DNA from: Dinoroseobacter sp049800775
Lineage (GTDB): Bacteria; Pseudomonadota; Alphaproteobacteria; Rhodobacterales; Rhodobacteraceae
Direction of reading: 5' to 3'
DNA length: 64,000 nucleotides
Assembly: GCF_049800775.1 (NCBI RefSeq)
Contig: NZ_JBNAFR010000005.1
Coordinates: 1 to 64,000, forward strand
Position numbers and translations under genes: made by a program. The notes below the pieces were generated by a model. It made no database searches and had not been told where the DNA came from. It saw only the letters and a program-made list of their open reading frames with translations. Within the stretch, counting starts at the first letter, position 1, and each line of letters starts with the position of its first letter. This document shows, piece by piece, positions 1 to 8,654 of this stretch.

Positions 1-15
1 AGGAGACATGGTCTT

Positions 16-774
16 ATGAAGGTATTGGTGCCTGTGAAGCGCGTTATTGATTATAACGTGAAGGTCCGTGTTAAGGCGGATGGGAGCGGTGTTGATCTTG
101 CGAATGTGAAGATGTCGATGAACCCGTTTGACGAGATTGCCGTGGAAGAGGCGATCCGTCTGAAGGAGGCGGGGACGGCCACGGAAGTTGTGGCGGTGTC
201 GATCGGCGTCAAGCAGTCCCAGGAGACCCTGCGCACGGCGCTGGCCATGGGTGCGGATCGGGCGATCCTGATCAATGCGGCCGAGGATGTGCACACCGAT
301 ATCGAGCCTCTGGCCGTGGCCAAGCTGCTCGCGGCGGTGGTCAAGGACGAAGAGCCGGGGCTCGTGCTCTGCGGCAAGCAGGCGATCGACAATGACATGA
401 ACGCCACGGGCCAGATGCTCAGCGCGCTTCTGGGCTGGTCCCAGGCGACCTTTGCCTCCGAGCTCAGCGTCGAGGGCGACAGCGCCAGCGTGACCCGCGA
501 GGTCGATGGCGGCTTGCAGACGATCAAGGTCTCGCTGCCGGCGATTGTCAGCGTGGATCTGCGCCTCAACGAGCCGCGCTACGCCTCGCTGCCCAATATC
601 ATGAAGGCCAAGAAGAAGCCTCTGGATGAGAAGACGCCGGCCGATTACGGCGTCGATGTGGCCCCGCGCCTGAGCGTGGTCAAGACCTCCGAGCCGGCCG
701 AGCGCGCCGCCGGGATCAAGGTCGGCTCGGTGGATGAGCTGGTGTCGAAACTCAAGGAAGCAGGAGCTGTCTGA
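16..774 (+). CDS. etfB: Electron transfer flavoprotein beta subunit
   Basis: This is the small subunit of the soluble ETF heterodimer, which collects electrons from acyl-CoA and related dehydrogenases and passes them to ETF:ubiquinone oxidoreductase. The 252 residues are full family length. The AMP-binding stretch around residues 120-140 (GKQAIDND), the beta-subunit signature at about 162-190 and the partner-docking loop YASLPNIMKAKKKPL (189-203) are all recognisable. An AGGAG at 1-5 gives 10-nt spacing to this ATG; an earlier ATG at 8 opens only a three-codon frame whose stop overlaps this start. The stop overlaps etfA by one base (TGATG), so the subunits are translationally coupled. Only 15 bases lie upstream, so the promoter may be outside the window. 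Confidence 0.97.
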   Translation: MKVLVPVKRVIDYNVKVRVKADGSGVDLANVKMSMNPFDEIAVEEAIRLKEAGTATEVVAVSIGVKQSQETLRTALAMGADRAILINAAEDVHTDIEPLAVAKLLAAVVKDEEPGLVLCGKQAIDNDMNATGQMLSALLGWSQATFASELSVEGDSASVTREVDGGLQTIKVSLPAIVSVDLRLNEPRYASLPNIMKAKKKPLDEKTPADYGVDVAPRLSVVKTSEPAERAAGIKVGSVDELVSKLKEAGAV

Positions 775-1703
775 TGGCTGTTTTGTGTCTGGCAGAAGTA
801 ACCGATGGGGCGCTGGCGATGGATGCCACCGCCAAGGCCGTCAGCGCGAGCGCGGCTCTGGGTGAGGTGACGCTGCTCTGCGTGGGCGCGTCGGCCAAGG
901 CGGCGGCGGCCGAGGCGGCGACGATCTCGGGCGTGGCCAAGGTGCTGGTGGCCGAGGATGCGCTTTACGGGCATCGCCTGGCCGAGCCGGTGGCGGCGCT
1001 GATCGCGTCCCTGGCCGAGGGCTATTCCCATGTGGTGGCGCCGGCGACGACCGATGCCAAGAACATCATGCCCCGGGTGGCCGCCCTTCTGGATGTGATG
1101 GTGCTGTCGGATGTGGTGGCCGTGGTGGATGCGGACACGTTCGACCGGCCGATCTATGCGGGCAACGCGATCCAGACCGTGAGATCGGCGGATGCGACCA
1201 AGGTGATCACCTTCCGGACCTCGACCTTCGATGCGGCCGAGACCGGCGGCAGCGCGCCGGTCGAAGAGATCGCGGCGGGCGACAATCCAGGCCTGAGCGC
1301 CTGGGTCGAGGACAAGGTCGCCGAGAGCGACCGGCCCGAGCTGACCTCCGCGGGCGTGGTGGTCTCTGGCGGGCGCGGCGTGGGCTCCGAAGAGGACTTC
1401 GCCATGATCGAGAAGCTCGCCGACACGCTGGGGGCCGCCGTGGGCGCCTCGCGCGCCGCGGTCGATAGCGGCTACGCGCCGAATGACTGGCAGGTCGGGC
1501 AGACCGGCAAGGTGGTGGCGCCGGATCTCTACGTGGCCGTGGGCATCTCGGGCGCGATCCAGCACCTGGCCGGGATGAAGGACAGCAAGGTGATCGTGGC
1601 GATCAACAAGGACGAGGAGGCCCCGATCTTTCAGGTCGCCGATTACGGCCTGGTCGCCGACCTCTTCGCCGCCGTCCCCGAACTCACCGAAAAACTCGGC
1701 TGA
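774..1703 (+). CDS. etfA: Electron transfer flavoprotein alpha subunit
   Basis: This is the FAD-binding large subunit of ETF. The C-terminal FAD domain is complete: SGGRGVGS at residues 198-205 contains the conserved arginine, and VGQTGKVVAPDLYVAVGISG (241-260) continues into the family signature IQHLAGM and INKDEEAPIF. The 309-residue length is normal for alphaproteobacteria. The start is fixed by the one-base overlap with etfB. A probable substrate-side partner, 3-hydroxybutyryl-CoA dehydrogenase, is 1.2 kb downstream, and an acyl-CoA dehydrogenase is 10.5 kb away, so fatty and short-chain acyl-CoA oxidation is the likely electron source. Confidence 0.97.
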   Translation: MAVLCLAEVTDGALAMDATAKAVSASAALGEVTLLCVGASAKAAAAEAATISGVAKVLVAEDALYGHRLAEPVAALIASLAEGYSHVVAPATTDAKNIMPRVAALLDVMVLSDVVAVVDADTFDRPIYAGNAIQTVRSADATKVITFRTSTFDAAETGGSAPVEEIAAGDNPGLSAWVEDKVAESDRPELTSAGVVVSGGRGVGSEEDFAMIEKLADTLGAAVGASRAAVDSGYAPNDWQVGQTGKVVAPDLYVAVGISGAIQHLAGMKDSKVIVAINKDEEAPIFQVADYGLVADLFAAVPELTEKLG

Positions 1704-1793
1704 GGACGACGACGACCCGGAACAGCGGCCCAAACCCCGCCCCAAGACAGACCCGGACACAACCCGGACAAACCCGGGCCCAAACCAAACACA

Positions 1794-1819
1794 AAGGCCG
1801 GAGATAATCCTCCGGCCTT
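1794..1819. terminator. Bidirectional hairpin terminator between convergent genes
   Basis: A perfect 10-bp stem, AAGGCCGGAG at 1794-1803 with CTCCGGCCTT at 1810-1819, encloses a 6-nt loop. It lies between the ends of etfA (plus) and the DUF6473 gene (minus). The minus-strand reading runs from the stem into TTTGTGTTT, so it best serves the minus-strand gene, but the A/T-flanked stem could stop both transcripts. Confidence 0.75.
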
Positions 1820-1851
1820 GAACGTTGGAGGGAATACTGCAGGCAGTGGGC

Positions 1852-2718
1852 TCAGGCCCGCAACCCATCCCCCGCCTCGACAAAGGCGCGACCGGGGCCA
1901 AATCCAAGCTCCTGTAACGGATCCAGCAAGGCCATCGCCGCCTCGCGCAACAAGGTCCCGCGGGGCACATGGGACGCGATGGGACCCTCGGTTTCGGGGA
2001 TCTGCATCCCGAGCAAGCCTTGCGCGGTGATCGATGGGGTTTCCCGCACCTCCACCACCCGGTCCACCAGCCCGGAAATGGCCTGCACCGAGGCCCGGTC
2101 CACGAGGAGCGGGTCCTGATCCAGCCCGGGCTCGCCGCCGGGCAGCGGCGCGGGCACCACCCAAAGCAGCACCGACGGCCCCTTCAGCGCCTCCAGCAGC
2201 CGTGCCATATGCTCCACCCAGGCAGAGCGCAGCTCTTCGACCACCGTGTCATAGCGACTGGGAGCCTCGCGTTTCATCAGCGCCAGAAGATGGCGCGTGA
2301 AATGCACCTCGCACAGGTCAAGCTCTGGAAAGACCTGCCGGAAGAGCCGCGTCGGCGTCACCATCCGGTCATTGCGCCGTGGATGGACCCGGTAGAACTG
2401 ATTGCTCAGGTTCTGAGCCCCGACGACTTCAATCACCGTGGCCGTACCGCCATTGGCCAGAGACACCATCCCCTCGGCCCCCATGGCGTCCACGCCGGCA
2501 TTCATCAGACCAAGGTTTACACACCCAAGCCCAATCGCCGCCTCGACCCGGTCCGGGATCGCATGCGTGACATATCTGCCGTAGAACGCCGTTCCACCCA
2601 GGAACGTGATATACGGTTCGCAAAGGGACCGTTTCGGTCCACGGAATGCCATTTCCAACCCCGGATAATGACATGCCGAATAATTCAGCGCTGGCGCGCC
2701 GTGACGCACATACGTCAT
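1852..2718 (-). CDS. DUF6473 family protein
   Basis: This 288-residue soluble protein of unknown function matches my recollection of the DUF6473 family, which is common in Rhodobacterales. The N-terminal block (ALNYSACHYPG, then FRGPKR and YITFLGGTAFYGRY) and the block around residues 65-80 (GCVNLGLMNAGVDA) are the recognisable conserved parts. The GG-T-YG and N-G-NAGVD pattern is reminiscent of SGNH-like folds, but I cannot assign a catalytic triad. It has no signal peptide or membrane segment. It is a single gene, divergent from hbdA and convergent with etfA. The ATG at 2718 is the first in the frame and begins the conserved block. Confidence 0.7.
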   Translation of the reverse strand: MTYVRHGAPALNYSACHYPGLEMAFRGPKRSLCEPYITFLGGTAFYGRYVTHAIPDRVEAAIGLGCVNLGLMNAGVDAMGAEGMVSLANGGTATVIEVVGAQNLSNQFYRVHPRRNDRMVTPTRLFRQVFPELDLCEVHFTRHLLALMKREAPSRYDTVVEELRSAWVEHMARLLEALKGPSVLLWVVPAPLPGGEPGLDQDPLLVDRASVQAISGLVDRVVEVRETPSITAQGLLGMQIPETEGPIASHVPRGTLLREAAMALLDPLQELGFGPGRAFVEAGDGLRA

Positions 2719-2877
2719 TTCGCCACCTCAATTTCGACTCACCCAGAGCCACATTGCGCCCAAAGCTTTAGCGAAGCCCTAACCCTCTAATTCGACGACA
2801 TTTTTATCTTTCCCTTTCCCTTGAGAGGAGGGGATGCGCCGCGTATGCTGCGGCGGCACAAGTCAGTGAGGGCAGAG

Positions 2878-3753
2878 ATGGACATCAAATCCGTGGGCGT
2901 GATCGGCGCCGGGCAAATGGGCAACGGGATCGCCCATGTTTTCGCGGTCGCGGGGTTTGACGTTCTGGTGACCGACATCTCGCAGGAGGCGCTGGACAAG
3001 GGCACCGGCCTGATCCGGCGCAATCTCGAGCGTCAGGTGAGCCGGGACAAGATCACCGCCGAGACACTGGACGCGGCCATGGCGCGGATCAAGACGACCC
3101 TCAAACTGCCTGAGCTGGGCCAAACCGATCTGGTGATCGAGGCCGCGACCGAGCGCGAGACCGTGAAATCCGCGATCTTCGAGGATCTTCAGCCGCATCT
3201 GAAGCCCGAGACGATCCTGACCTCGAACACGTCCTCGATCTCGATCACGCGGCTGGCAAGCCGGACGGACCGGCCCGAGCGCTTCATGGGGTTTCACTTC
3301 ATGAACCCGGTGCCCGTGATGCAGCTGGTCGAGCTCATCCGTGGGATTGCCACGGATGAGGCGACCTACAAGACCCTGCTCGGCGTGGTCGAGCAGCTTG
3401 GCAAAACCGCCGCCAGTGCCGAGGATTTCCCCGCCTTCATCGTGAACCGGATCCTGATGCCGATGATCAACGAGGCGGTCTACACGCTCTATGAAGGGGT
3501 CGGCTCGGTGAAGTCGATCGACGAGTCCATGAAGCTCGGGGCGAACCACCCGATGGGTCCGCTGGAGCTGGCGGATTTCATCGGTCTCGATACCTGTCTC
3601 GCGATCATGAACGTGCTCCATGATGGGCTGGCGGATACCAAATATCGCCCCTGCCCCCTTCTGACGAAATATGTCGAGGCCGGCTGGCTGGGGCGCAAGA
3701 CCCAGCGCGGGTTTTATGACTATCGCGGCGAGACGCCAGTGCCCACACGCTAG
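2878..3753 (+). CDS. hbdA: 3-hydroxybutyryl-CoA dehydrogenase
   Basis: The enzyme oxidises or reduces 3-hydroxybutyryl-CoA/acetoacetyl-CoA with NAD(P)H, serving short-chain acyl-CoA oxidation, butyrate use and the entry to the ethylmalonyl-CoA route. The Rossmann motif GAGQMG is at residues 10-15. The catalytic region contains N117, S119, H140 in the GFHFMNP motif, and E152. I chose the ATG at 2878 rather than the upstream TTG at 2821: it has GAGG six bases before it, gives the usual 291 residues, and starts just before the Rossmann strand. The upstream extension is arginine-rich and atypical. It is a single gene ending at a bidirectional terminator. Confidence 0.95.
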   Translation: MDIKSVGVIGAGQMGNGIAHVFAVAGFDVLVTDISQEALDKGTGLIRRNLERQVSRDKITAETLDAAMARIKTTLKLPELGQTDLVIEAATERETVKSAIFEDLQPHLKPETILTSNTSSISITRLASRTDRPERFMGFHFMNPVPVMQLVELIRGIATDEATYKTLLGVVEQLGKTAASAEDFPAFIVNRILMPMINEAVYTLYEGVGSVKSIDESMKLGANHPMGPLELADFIGLDTCLAIMNVLHDGLADTKYRPCPLLTKYVEAGWLGRKTQRGFYDYRGETPVPTR

Positions 3754-3785
3754 TCCGGACACCCTTAGATACAAACTTAGAGACA

Positions 3786-3816
3786 AAAAACCCCGGCCCA
3801 ATGGACCGGGGTTTTT
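3786..3816. terminator. Bidirectional terminator between hbdA and pckA
   Basis: AAAAACCCCGG (3786-3796) pairs perfectly with CCGGGGTTTTT (3806-3816) around a 9-nt loop. The A-run before and T-run after the stem give a Rho-independent terminator on both strands, serving hbdA on plus and pckA on minus. Confidence 0.88.
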
Positions 3817-3835
3817 CTTTGTCTGCGAGGCGGGC

Positions 3836-5434
3836 TCAGCCGATGGCGACGGCTTTCACGTCCTCGTCGATATAGGGCACGTATTGCTCGAAATTCTCCG
3901 CAAACATGTCCACCAGCTTCTGGGCCTGCGCGTCATAGGCCGCGCTGTCTTCCCAGGTGCTGCGCGGATCGAGCAGGGCGGCATCCACATCATGGACCGT
4001 TACCGGCACGTCGAAGCCGAAATTTGCGTCCTTGCGGAAGGTCGCATCCGCCAGCGAGCCGTCCAGCGCCGCGGTCAGCAGGGCGCGGGTCGCCTTGATC
4101 GGCATCCGCGAGCCGGTGCCATAGGCGCCACCGGTCCAGCCGGTATTGACCAGCCAGCAGGTCGCGCCGTGCTTGGCGATCTTCTCCTGCAGGAGCTTGC
4201 CATAGACCTCGGGACGACGCGGCATGAAGGGCGCGCCAAAGCAGGTGGAGAAGGTCGGCTGCGGCTCGGTCACGCCCCGCTCGGTGCCCGCCACCTTGGA
4301 GGTGAAGCCCGACAGGAAGTGATACATCGCCTGGGCCGGTGTCAGCCGCGAGATCGGCGGCAGGACACCGAAGGCGTCGCAGGTCAGCATGATGATGTTC
4401 TTGGGATGCCCGCCCAGCGCCGAGTCCGACGCATTGGAGATGTAGTTCAGCGGATAGGCGCAACGCATGTTCGGCGTCAGGCTGTCATCCTCGAAGTCGA
4501 GATCGAGGGTTTCCTCGTCAAAGACCATGTTCTCGATCACGGTGCCGAACATCTCGGTCGTGGCAAAGATCTCGGGCTCGGCCTCTGCGCTCAGATTGAT
4601 GGTCTTGGCATAGCAGCCGCCTTCGAAGTTGAAGGTACCGCGCTCGGACCAGCCATGCTCGTCATCGCCGATCAGCACACGCTCGGGATCCGCCGACAAG
4701 GTCGTCTTGCCGGTGCCGGACAGGCCGAAGAAGACCGCCGTGTCCACCGGGTTGCCCACCGCGTGGTTTGCCGAGCAGTGCATCGGCATGATGTTCTTCT
4801 CGGGCAGCAGGTAGTTCAGCAGGGTGAAGACCGATTTCTTGTTCTCACCGGCATATTCGGTGCCGCCGATCAGGATCATCTTCTTGTCGAAGTTCAGCGC
4901 GATCACCGTATCCGAGCGGCAGTCATGCTTGGCCGGATCGGCCTTGAAGCTCGGGCAGTTGATGATCGTGAAATCAGCGGTGAACGTATCCAGCTCGGAC
5001 CGCTCGGGACGGCGCAGCATGTGACGGATGAACAGACCATGCCAAGCCAGCTCGGTCACCACGCGCACATCCAGACGGTGGGCCGGATCGGCCCCGCCGA
5101 ACAGATCCTGGACGAAGTATTCCTTGCCCTTCATGTGCTCGAGCATGTCCGCGAGAAGCGCGTCAAAGCCCTCCGGCGACATCTCGGCGTTGTTCTCCCA
5201 CCAGATGGTGTCGACGACTGACGCGGTCTTGACCACGTGCTTGTCCTGGGGTGACCGGCCCGTGTACTTGCCGGTGGTCACAAGGAAGGTGCCACCCTTT
5301 CCGAGTGTCCCCTCCTCACGTTTGAGCGCTTCCTGGATCAGCGCAGGCTCGATCAGGTTGTAATGGGCTGCTCCGAGCCCCGTGATACCCTGATCCTCCA
5401 ACGTGAATGTTGGATTCACCCGTCCATTTGCCAT
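3836..5434 (-). CDS. pckA: Phosphoenolpyruvate carboxykinase (ATP)
   Basis: This enzyme converts oxaloacetate and ATP to PEP, CO2 and ADP, the first committed step of gluconeogenesis from organic acids. The 532 residues match the ATP-dependent family. The P-loop GLSGTGKTT is at 237-245, the kinase-2 motif LIGDDEHGW at 254-262, and FEGGCYAK follows at about 270-277. An early substrate-binding arginine lies in TGRSPQDK (58-65). AGGAG sits about 9 nt before the ATG. The gene is transcribed divergently from chvI; in Agrobacterium and Sinorhizobium pckA is adjacent to chvI-chvG and reported to be under ChvI control, and the arrangement here is the same. The repeats at 5581-5614 lie in the shared promoter region. 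Confidence 0.97.
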   Translation of the reverse strand: MANGRVNPTFTLEDQGITGLGAAHYNLIEPALIQEALKREEGTLGKGGTFLVTTGKYTGRSPQDKHVVKTASVVDTIWWENNAEMSPEGFDALLADMLEHMKGKEYFVQDLFGGADPAHRLDVRVVTELAWHGLFIRHMLRRPERSELDTFTADFTIINCPSFKADPAKHDCRSDTVIALNFDKKMILIGGTEYAGENKKSVFTLLNYLLPEKNIMPMHCSANHAVGNPVDTAVFFGLSGTGKTTLSADPERVLIGDDEHGWSERGTFNFEGGCYAKTINLSAEAEPEIFATTEMFGTVIENMVFDEETLDLDFEDDSLTPNMRCAYPLNYISNASDSALGGHPKNIIMLTCDAFGVLPPISRLTPAQAMYHFLSGFTSKVAGTERGVTEPQPTFSTCFGAPFMPRRPEVYGKLLQEKIAKHGATCWLVNTGWTGGAYGTGSRMPIKATRALLTAALDGSLADATFRKDANFGFDVPVTVHDVDAALLDPRSTWEDSAAYDAQAQKLVDMFAENFEQYVPYIDEDVKAVAIG

Positions 5435-5772
5435 GTGTGAGCTCCTGCTTCGTTACGCACCGCCAGTCGCGGCCGGGACCCGAAAAAAGATGTGAACCAC
5501 TTGTTCGCATAGCGCCGTCTTGGCGCATGAAGGTCTGTATATCATGGGCCTAGGAGGGGAGAACAGGACCGTTCCGCACAGTTAGCGCCACCAAGTGTAA
5601 GTTAGCGCAACCAAATTTCGGAAAAGCTGCAATATTAGCTCTTTATTATCCGAACTGGTGTGTTTTGGCGGCGTCGAAACCCTGCCAAGGCGAGAAAACC
5701 GTTGATTCTCGGGAGTCGAGGACTCATCCTCGTCGCAAAAAAGAGGCAGGACGCAGGAAAAGGACCTCGCTT
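5435..5772. promoter_or_regulatory. Divergent pckA/chvI promoter region with a 20-bp direct repeat
   Basis: This 338-base gap separates two divergent genes and has no supported ORF. It contains two near-identical half-sites, GTTAGCGCCACCAA at 5581-5594 and GTTAGCGCAACCAA at 5601-5614, repeated with a period of exactly 20 bp, about two helical turns, so a dimeric regulator could bind one face. The 13/14 match falls off after position 14 of the repeat. The nearest regulator is ChvI itself, whose family (OmpR/PhoB) binds tandem direct half-sites; that assignment is inference. The A/T-richer stretch at 5611-5650 could hold the chvI core promoter. Confidence 0.55.
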
Positions 5773-6474
5773 ATGTCGCGGATCGCTTTGGTCGATGATG
5801 ACCGCAATATCCTGACCTCGGTGGCCATCACGCTTGAGGCCGAGGGGTTCCAGGTCGAGACCTATAATGACGGACAGTCGGCGCTGGATGCCTTCAGCCG
5901 TCGCATGCCCGAACTGGGTGTGTTTGATATCAAGATGCCCAGGATGGACGGGATGGACCTGCTCCAGCGTGTCCGCATGAAGAGCAAGATGCCCGTGATC
6001 TTCCTCACCTCGAAGGATGACGAGATCGACGAGGTGCTCGGACTGCGCATGGGGGCGGATGACTACGTCAAGAAGCCCTTCTCCCAGCGGTTGCTGGTTG
6101 AACGGATCCGCGCGCTCCTGCGCCGTCAGGATGCCGTGGCCAGCCATGAAGCCGGTGATCTGGATGAGAGCAAGACAATCGTGCGGGGCAACCTGACCAT
6201 GGACCCGCTGCGCCATGCGGTCCTGTGGAAGGGCAAGGATGTCGCCCTGACCGTGACCGAATTCCTGCTGCTGCAGGCCCTGGCCCAACGCCCCGGCTTC
6301 GTCAAAAGCCGTGATCAGCTGATGGATGTGGCCTATGATGACCAGGTCTATGTGGATGACCGGACCATCGACAGCCATATCAAGCGTCTGCGCAAGAAGA
6401 TGCGTTCGGTCGACGAAAGCTTCACCGCCATCGAGACGCTCTATGGCATTGGGTACAAGTATAACGAAGAATGA
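5773..6474 (+). CDS. chvI: Two-component response regulator ChvI
   Basis: This is an OmpR/PhoB-type transcription factor. Residues 1-120 form the receiver, with acidic pocket D8-D10, phospho-acceptor D52 in VFDIKMPRMDG, T79 and K101; residues 135-233 form the winged-helix DNA-binding domain ending in the usual TLYGIGYKY. The FDIKMPRMDG signature and the gene order identify ChvI rather than another OmpR member. The ATG at 5773 gives the normal 233 residues; an upstream in-frame TTG at 5665 would add a basic, non-conserved tail. The stop overlaps chvG by four bases. In rhizobia this system responds to acid and envelope stress and controls envelope and central-carbon genes; here it leads an operon with PTS regulators. 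Confidence 0.95.
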   Translation: MSRIALVDDDRNILTSVAITLEAEGFQVETYNDGQSALDAFSRRMPELGVFDIKMPRMDGMDLLQRVRMKSKMPVIFLTSKDDEIDEVLGLRMGADDYVKKPFSQRLLVERIRALLRRQDAVASHEAGDLDESKTIVRGNLTMDPLRHAVLWKGKDVALTVTEFLLLQALAQRPGFVKSRDQLMDVAYDDQVYVDDRTIDSHIKRLRKKMRSVDESFTAIETLYGIGYKYNEE

Positions 6475-8195
6475 CATTCGTATCGGCTCCAGACGGATCT
6501 CCTGCGCGCCGACCCGACGGGTCGGAAACCGGAGATTTGGGAGCCGAGACGCAGACCTCCCCTGAACCGGAGCCCGGCAAGCCCCCAAGGGGGCAGGCCC
6601 GCTCCCGTCGGGTGCTGGCCATCAACAGCTCGCCACTGGCGCGCAAGATCATCAGCTTCAACCTGCTGGCCCTGCTGATCCTTGTGGCGGGGGTGCTCTA
6701 TCTCAATCCGTTCCGCGACAGCCTCGTGTTCCAGCGCGAGCAGGGCCTTGTTTTCGAGGCCCATCTGATCGCCGATGTGTTCGAGGCCGTGGCCACCACG
6801 GATGAAACCGCCGCGGATCTCGGGGCCATGAATGTGCCGCGGCTGGTGGCATCGCTCGATCTTGCCCCATCGCTTGAGTTGTTCGTGTTCGCTCCGGATG
6901 GCGATGTTCTGGCGCGGGGCGAAGGGGCGAAACGGTCGGAATGGGTGGCCCTGACCGAAACGGATGCGCCGCCCCCCACCTTTATCACGGATATGTTCAT
7001 CACCCTCTGGGAGGGAATCGCCCGCCTTCTGGGGCGCGAGACACTGCCTGTCCTGCTGGCCAGCGAGGATCAGGCGCGCAGTCTTCTGCCCGGTGCTCTG
7101 ACCGGACGCACCACCATCGAGAACAGCATCGACCCCGCCGGGAACCAGATCTTTGCCGTGGGCACTCCGATCCTGATCGGGGGGGAGGTGGCCGGGGTCG
7201 TCGCCCTCACAACCGCCTCGGGCGAGATCGACACGCTGGTGCAGAACGAGCGCGAGCAGTTCCTGCAGATGTTCATGGTTGCGCTGCTGGTGTCGATCGG
7301 GCTGAGCCTTGTGCTGGCGGGAACCATCGCCAACCCGCTCTCGGATCTGGCCGCGGCGGCCGAGCTGGGGCGCGACCGAAACGCCCGCAAGATGAGCCCC
7401 GGCCGGGTGCGGATCCCCGACCTGACCACGCGCCCGGATGAGATCGGCCGTCTGAGCGGGGCGCTGCGGGGCATGGTCTCGGCGCTCTATGACCGGATCG
7501 ATGCGAACGAACAATTCGCCGCCGATGTCGCGCATGAAATCAAGAACCCCCTCGCTTCCCTGCGCTCTGCCACGGGCACGCTGCGGGTCGCCAAACGTGA
7601 GGACCAGAGACAGAAGTTGCTCAATGTCATTGAACATGATGTGCGACGGCTCGACCGTCTTGTATCGGATATCTCGAACGCGTCGCGCCTCGACAGCGAG
7701 CTGGTCAAGGAAGAGGAAGAGACCTTCGACCTGATCAAGATGCTCCGCACCCTGACGGATTTCCATGCCGAGGAGGTCGCGAAACGCGGGATCGATTTCA
7801 TCACCGACCTGCCGCCGCGCCCCCTGCCGATCCAGGGGCTGGAGCCGCGCCTCGCGCAGGTCTTCGTGAACCTGCTGGGCAATGCTATCTCGTTCTGCGA
7901 ACAGGGCGATGCGGTCCGGCTCTGGGTTCGACAGCGCGACAACCGGGTGTTGGTTGTGGTTGAGGACACCGGACCCGGCATCCCCGAGGAAGCGCTGAAC
8001 AAGATTTTCACCCGCTTCTATTCCGAGCGCCCGGAGCGGCAGTTCGGCAATCATTCCGGGCTTGGGCTCGCGATCTCCAAGCAGATCGTCGAAGCCCATG
8101 GCGGCGTCATCTGGGCCGAGAATATCCGCCCCACCGATCTCGACATCACTTCCGAGCCTCTTGGCGCGCGGTTCATCGTCGGCCTGCCTCTCTGA
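6471..8195 (+). CDS. chvG: Sensor histidine kinase ChvG
   Basis: This is the membrane sensor partner of ChvI. Residues 1-55 are cytoplasmic, TM1 is about 60-80, a periplasmic sensor spans about 82-262, TM2 is about 266-288, and HAMP follows. The HisKA motif FAADVAHEIKNPLASLRSA places the phospho-histidine at H355. The ATP-binding domain has NLLGNAISFC (N box), VEDTGPGIPEEALNKIF (G1/F) and GNHSGLGLAISKQIVEAHGG (G2). The ATG overlaps the chvI stop as ATGA. The N-terminal 50 residues are proline- and arginine-rich and poorly conserved-looking, so a later start is possible but none has a clear ribosome site. Confidence 0.95.
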   Translation: MTFVSAPDGSPARRPDGSETGDLGAETQTSPEPEPGKPPRGQARSRRVLAINSSPLARKIISFNLLALLILVAGVLYLNPFRDSLVFQREQGLVFEAHLIADVFEAVATTDETAADLGAMNVPRLVASLDLAPSLELFVFAPDGDVLARGEGAKRSEWVALTETDAPPPTFITDMFITLWEGIARLLGRETLPVLLASEDQARSLLPGALTGRTTIENSIDPAGNQIFAVGTPILIGGEVAGVVALTTASGEIDTLVQNEREQFLQMFMVALLVSIGLSLVLAGTIANPLSDLAAAAELGRDRNARKMSPGRVRIPDLTTRPDEIGRLSGALRGMVSALYDRIDANEQFAADVAHEIKNPLASLRSATGTLRVAKREDQRQKLLNVIEHDVRRLDRLVSDISNASRLDSELVKEEEETFDLIKMLRTLTDFHAEEVAKRGIDFITDLPPRPLPIQGLEPRLAQVFVNLLGNAISFCEQGDAVRLWVRQRDNRVLVVVEDTGPGIPEEALNKIFTRFYSERPERQFGNHSGLGLAISKQIVEAHGGVIWAENIRPTDLDITSEPLGARFIVGLPL

Positions 8196-8198
8196 TCC

Positions 8199-8624
8199 AT
8201 GGATGAGGAGGAGATCCTCCATGCCACCAGTGTCGCCCTTGAGGGGCGCGCGCTGGTGATCACCGGGCCCAGCGGGGCGGGGAAGTCCGATCTCGCGCTG
8301 CAGATGATCGCACTCGGGGCCGGGCTCGTCTGCGATGACCGCACGCGGATCCGGCGCGAGGGTGACCGGCTCTGGGCCCATCCGGCTCCCAATGCCACGG
8401 GCCTGATCGAGGCGCGCGGGCTCGGGCTTTTGCCCGCGCCAGACGCAGCACCTGCGCCGATATCCGCGCTGCTCGATCTGACCATCTCGGAAACGGACCG
8501 CCTCCCGCCCGAACGGACACGCCGTCTGCTCGGTCTGCCGGTGGTGCTGCTTCACAAGGTGACGAGCCCCTCTTTCCCCGCCGCGCTGATCCTCTATCTT
8601 CGGCAGGGACGGGCCGCCCCCTGA
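8199..8624 (+). CDS. hprK: HPr kinase/phosphorylase, short alphaproteobacterial form
   Basis: The enzyme phosphorylates and dephosphorylates Ser46 of HPr. At 141 residues it is only the C-terminal catalytic half of the Gram-positive enzyme, which is the usual alphaproteobacterial form. The P-loop GPSGAGKS is at 23-30, CDDRTRI follows at 45-51 with the catalytic acidic pair, and the family signature appears as GLIEARGLGLL at 68-78. It begins three bases after the chvG stop, so it is in the same transcript, tying PTS regulation to ChvI/ChvG. The substrate HPr is encoded three genes downstream and retains Ser46. Confidence 0.93.
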   Translation: MDEEEILHATSVALEGRALVITGPSGAGKSDLALQMIALGAGLVCDDRTRIRREGDRLWAHPAPNATGLIEARGLGLLPAPDAAPAPISALLDLTISETDRLPPERTRRLLGLPVVLLHKVTSPSFPAALILYLRQGRAAP

Positions 8625-8654
8625 GCTCCCCTGCCCGCCCCTTGAGAGACAGCC

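Noticed and set aside
3671..5221. A plus-strand open frame of about 500 codons opposite pckA.
   Set aside because: It crosses the bidirectional terminator and is antisense of pckA throughout.
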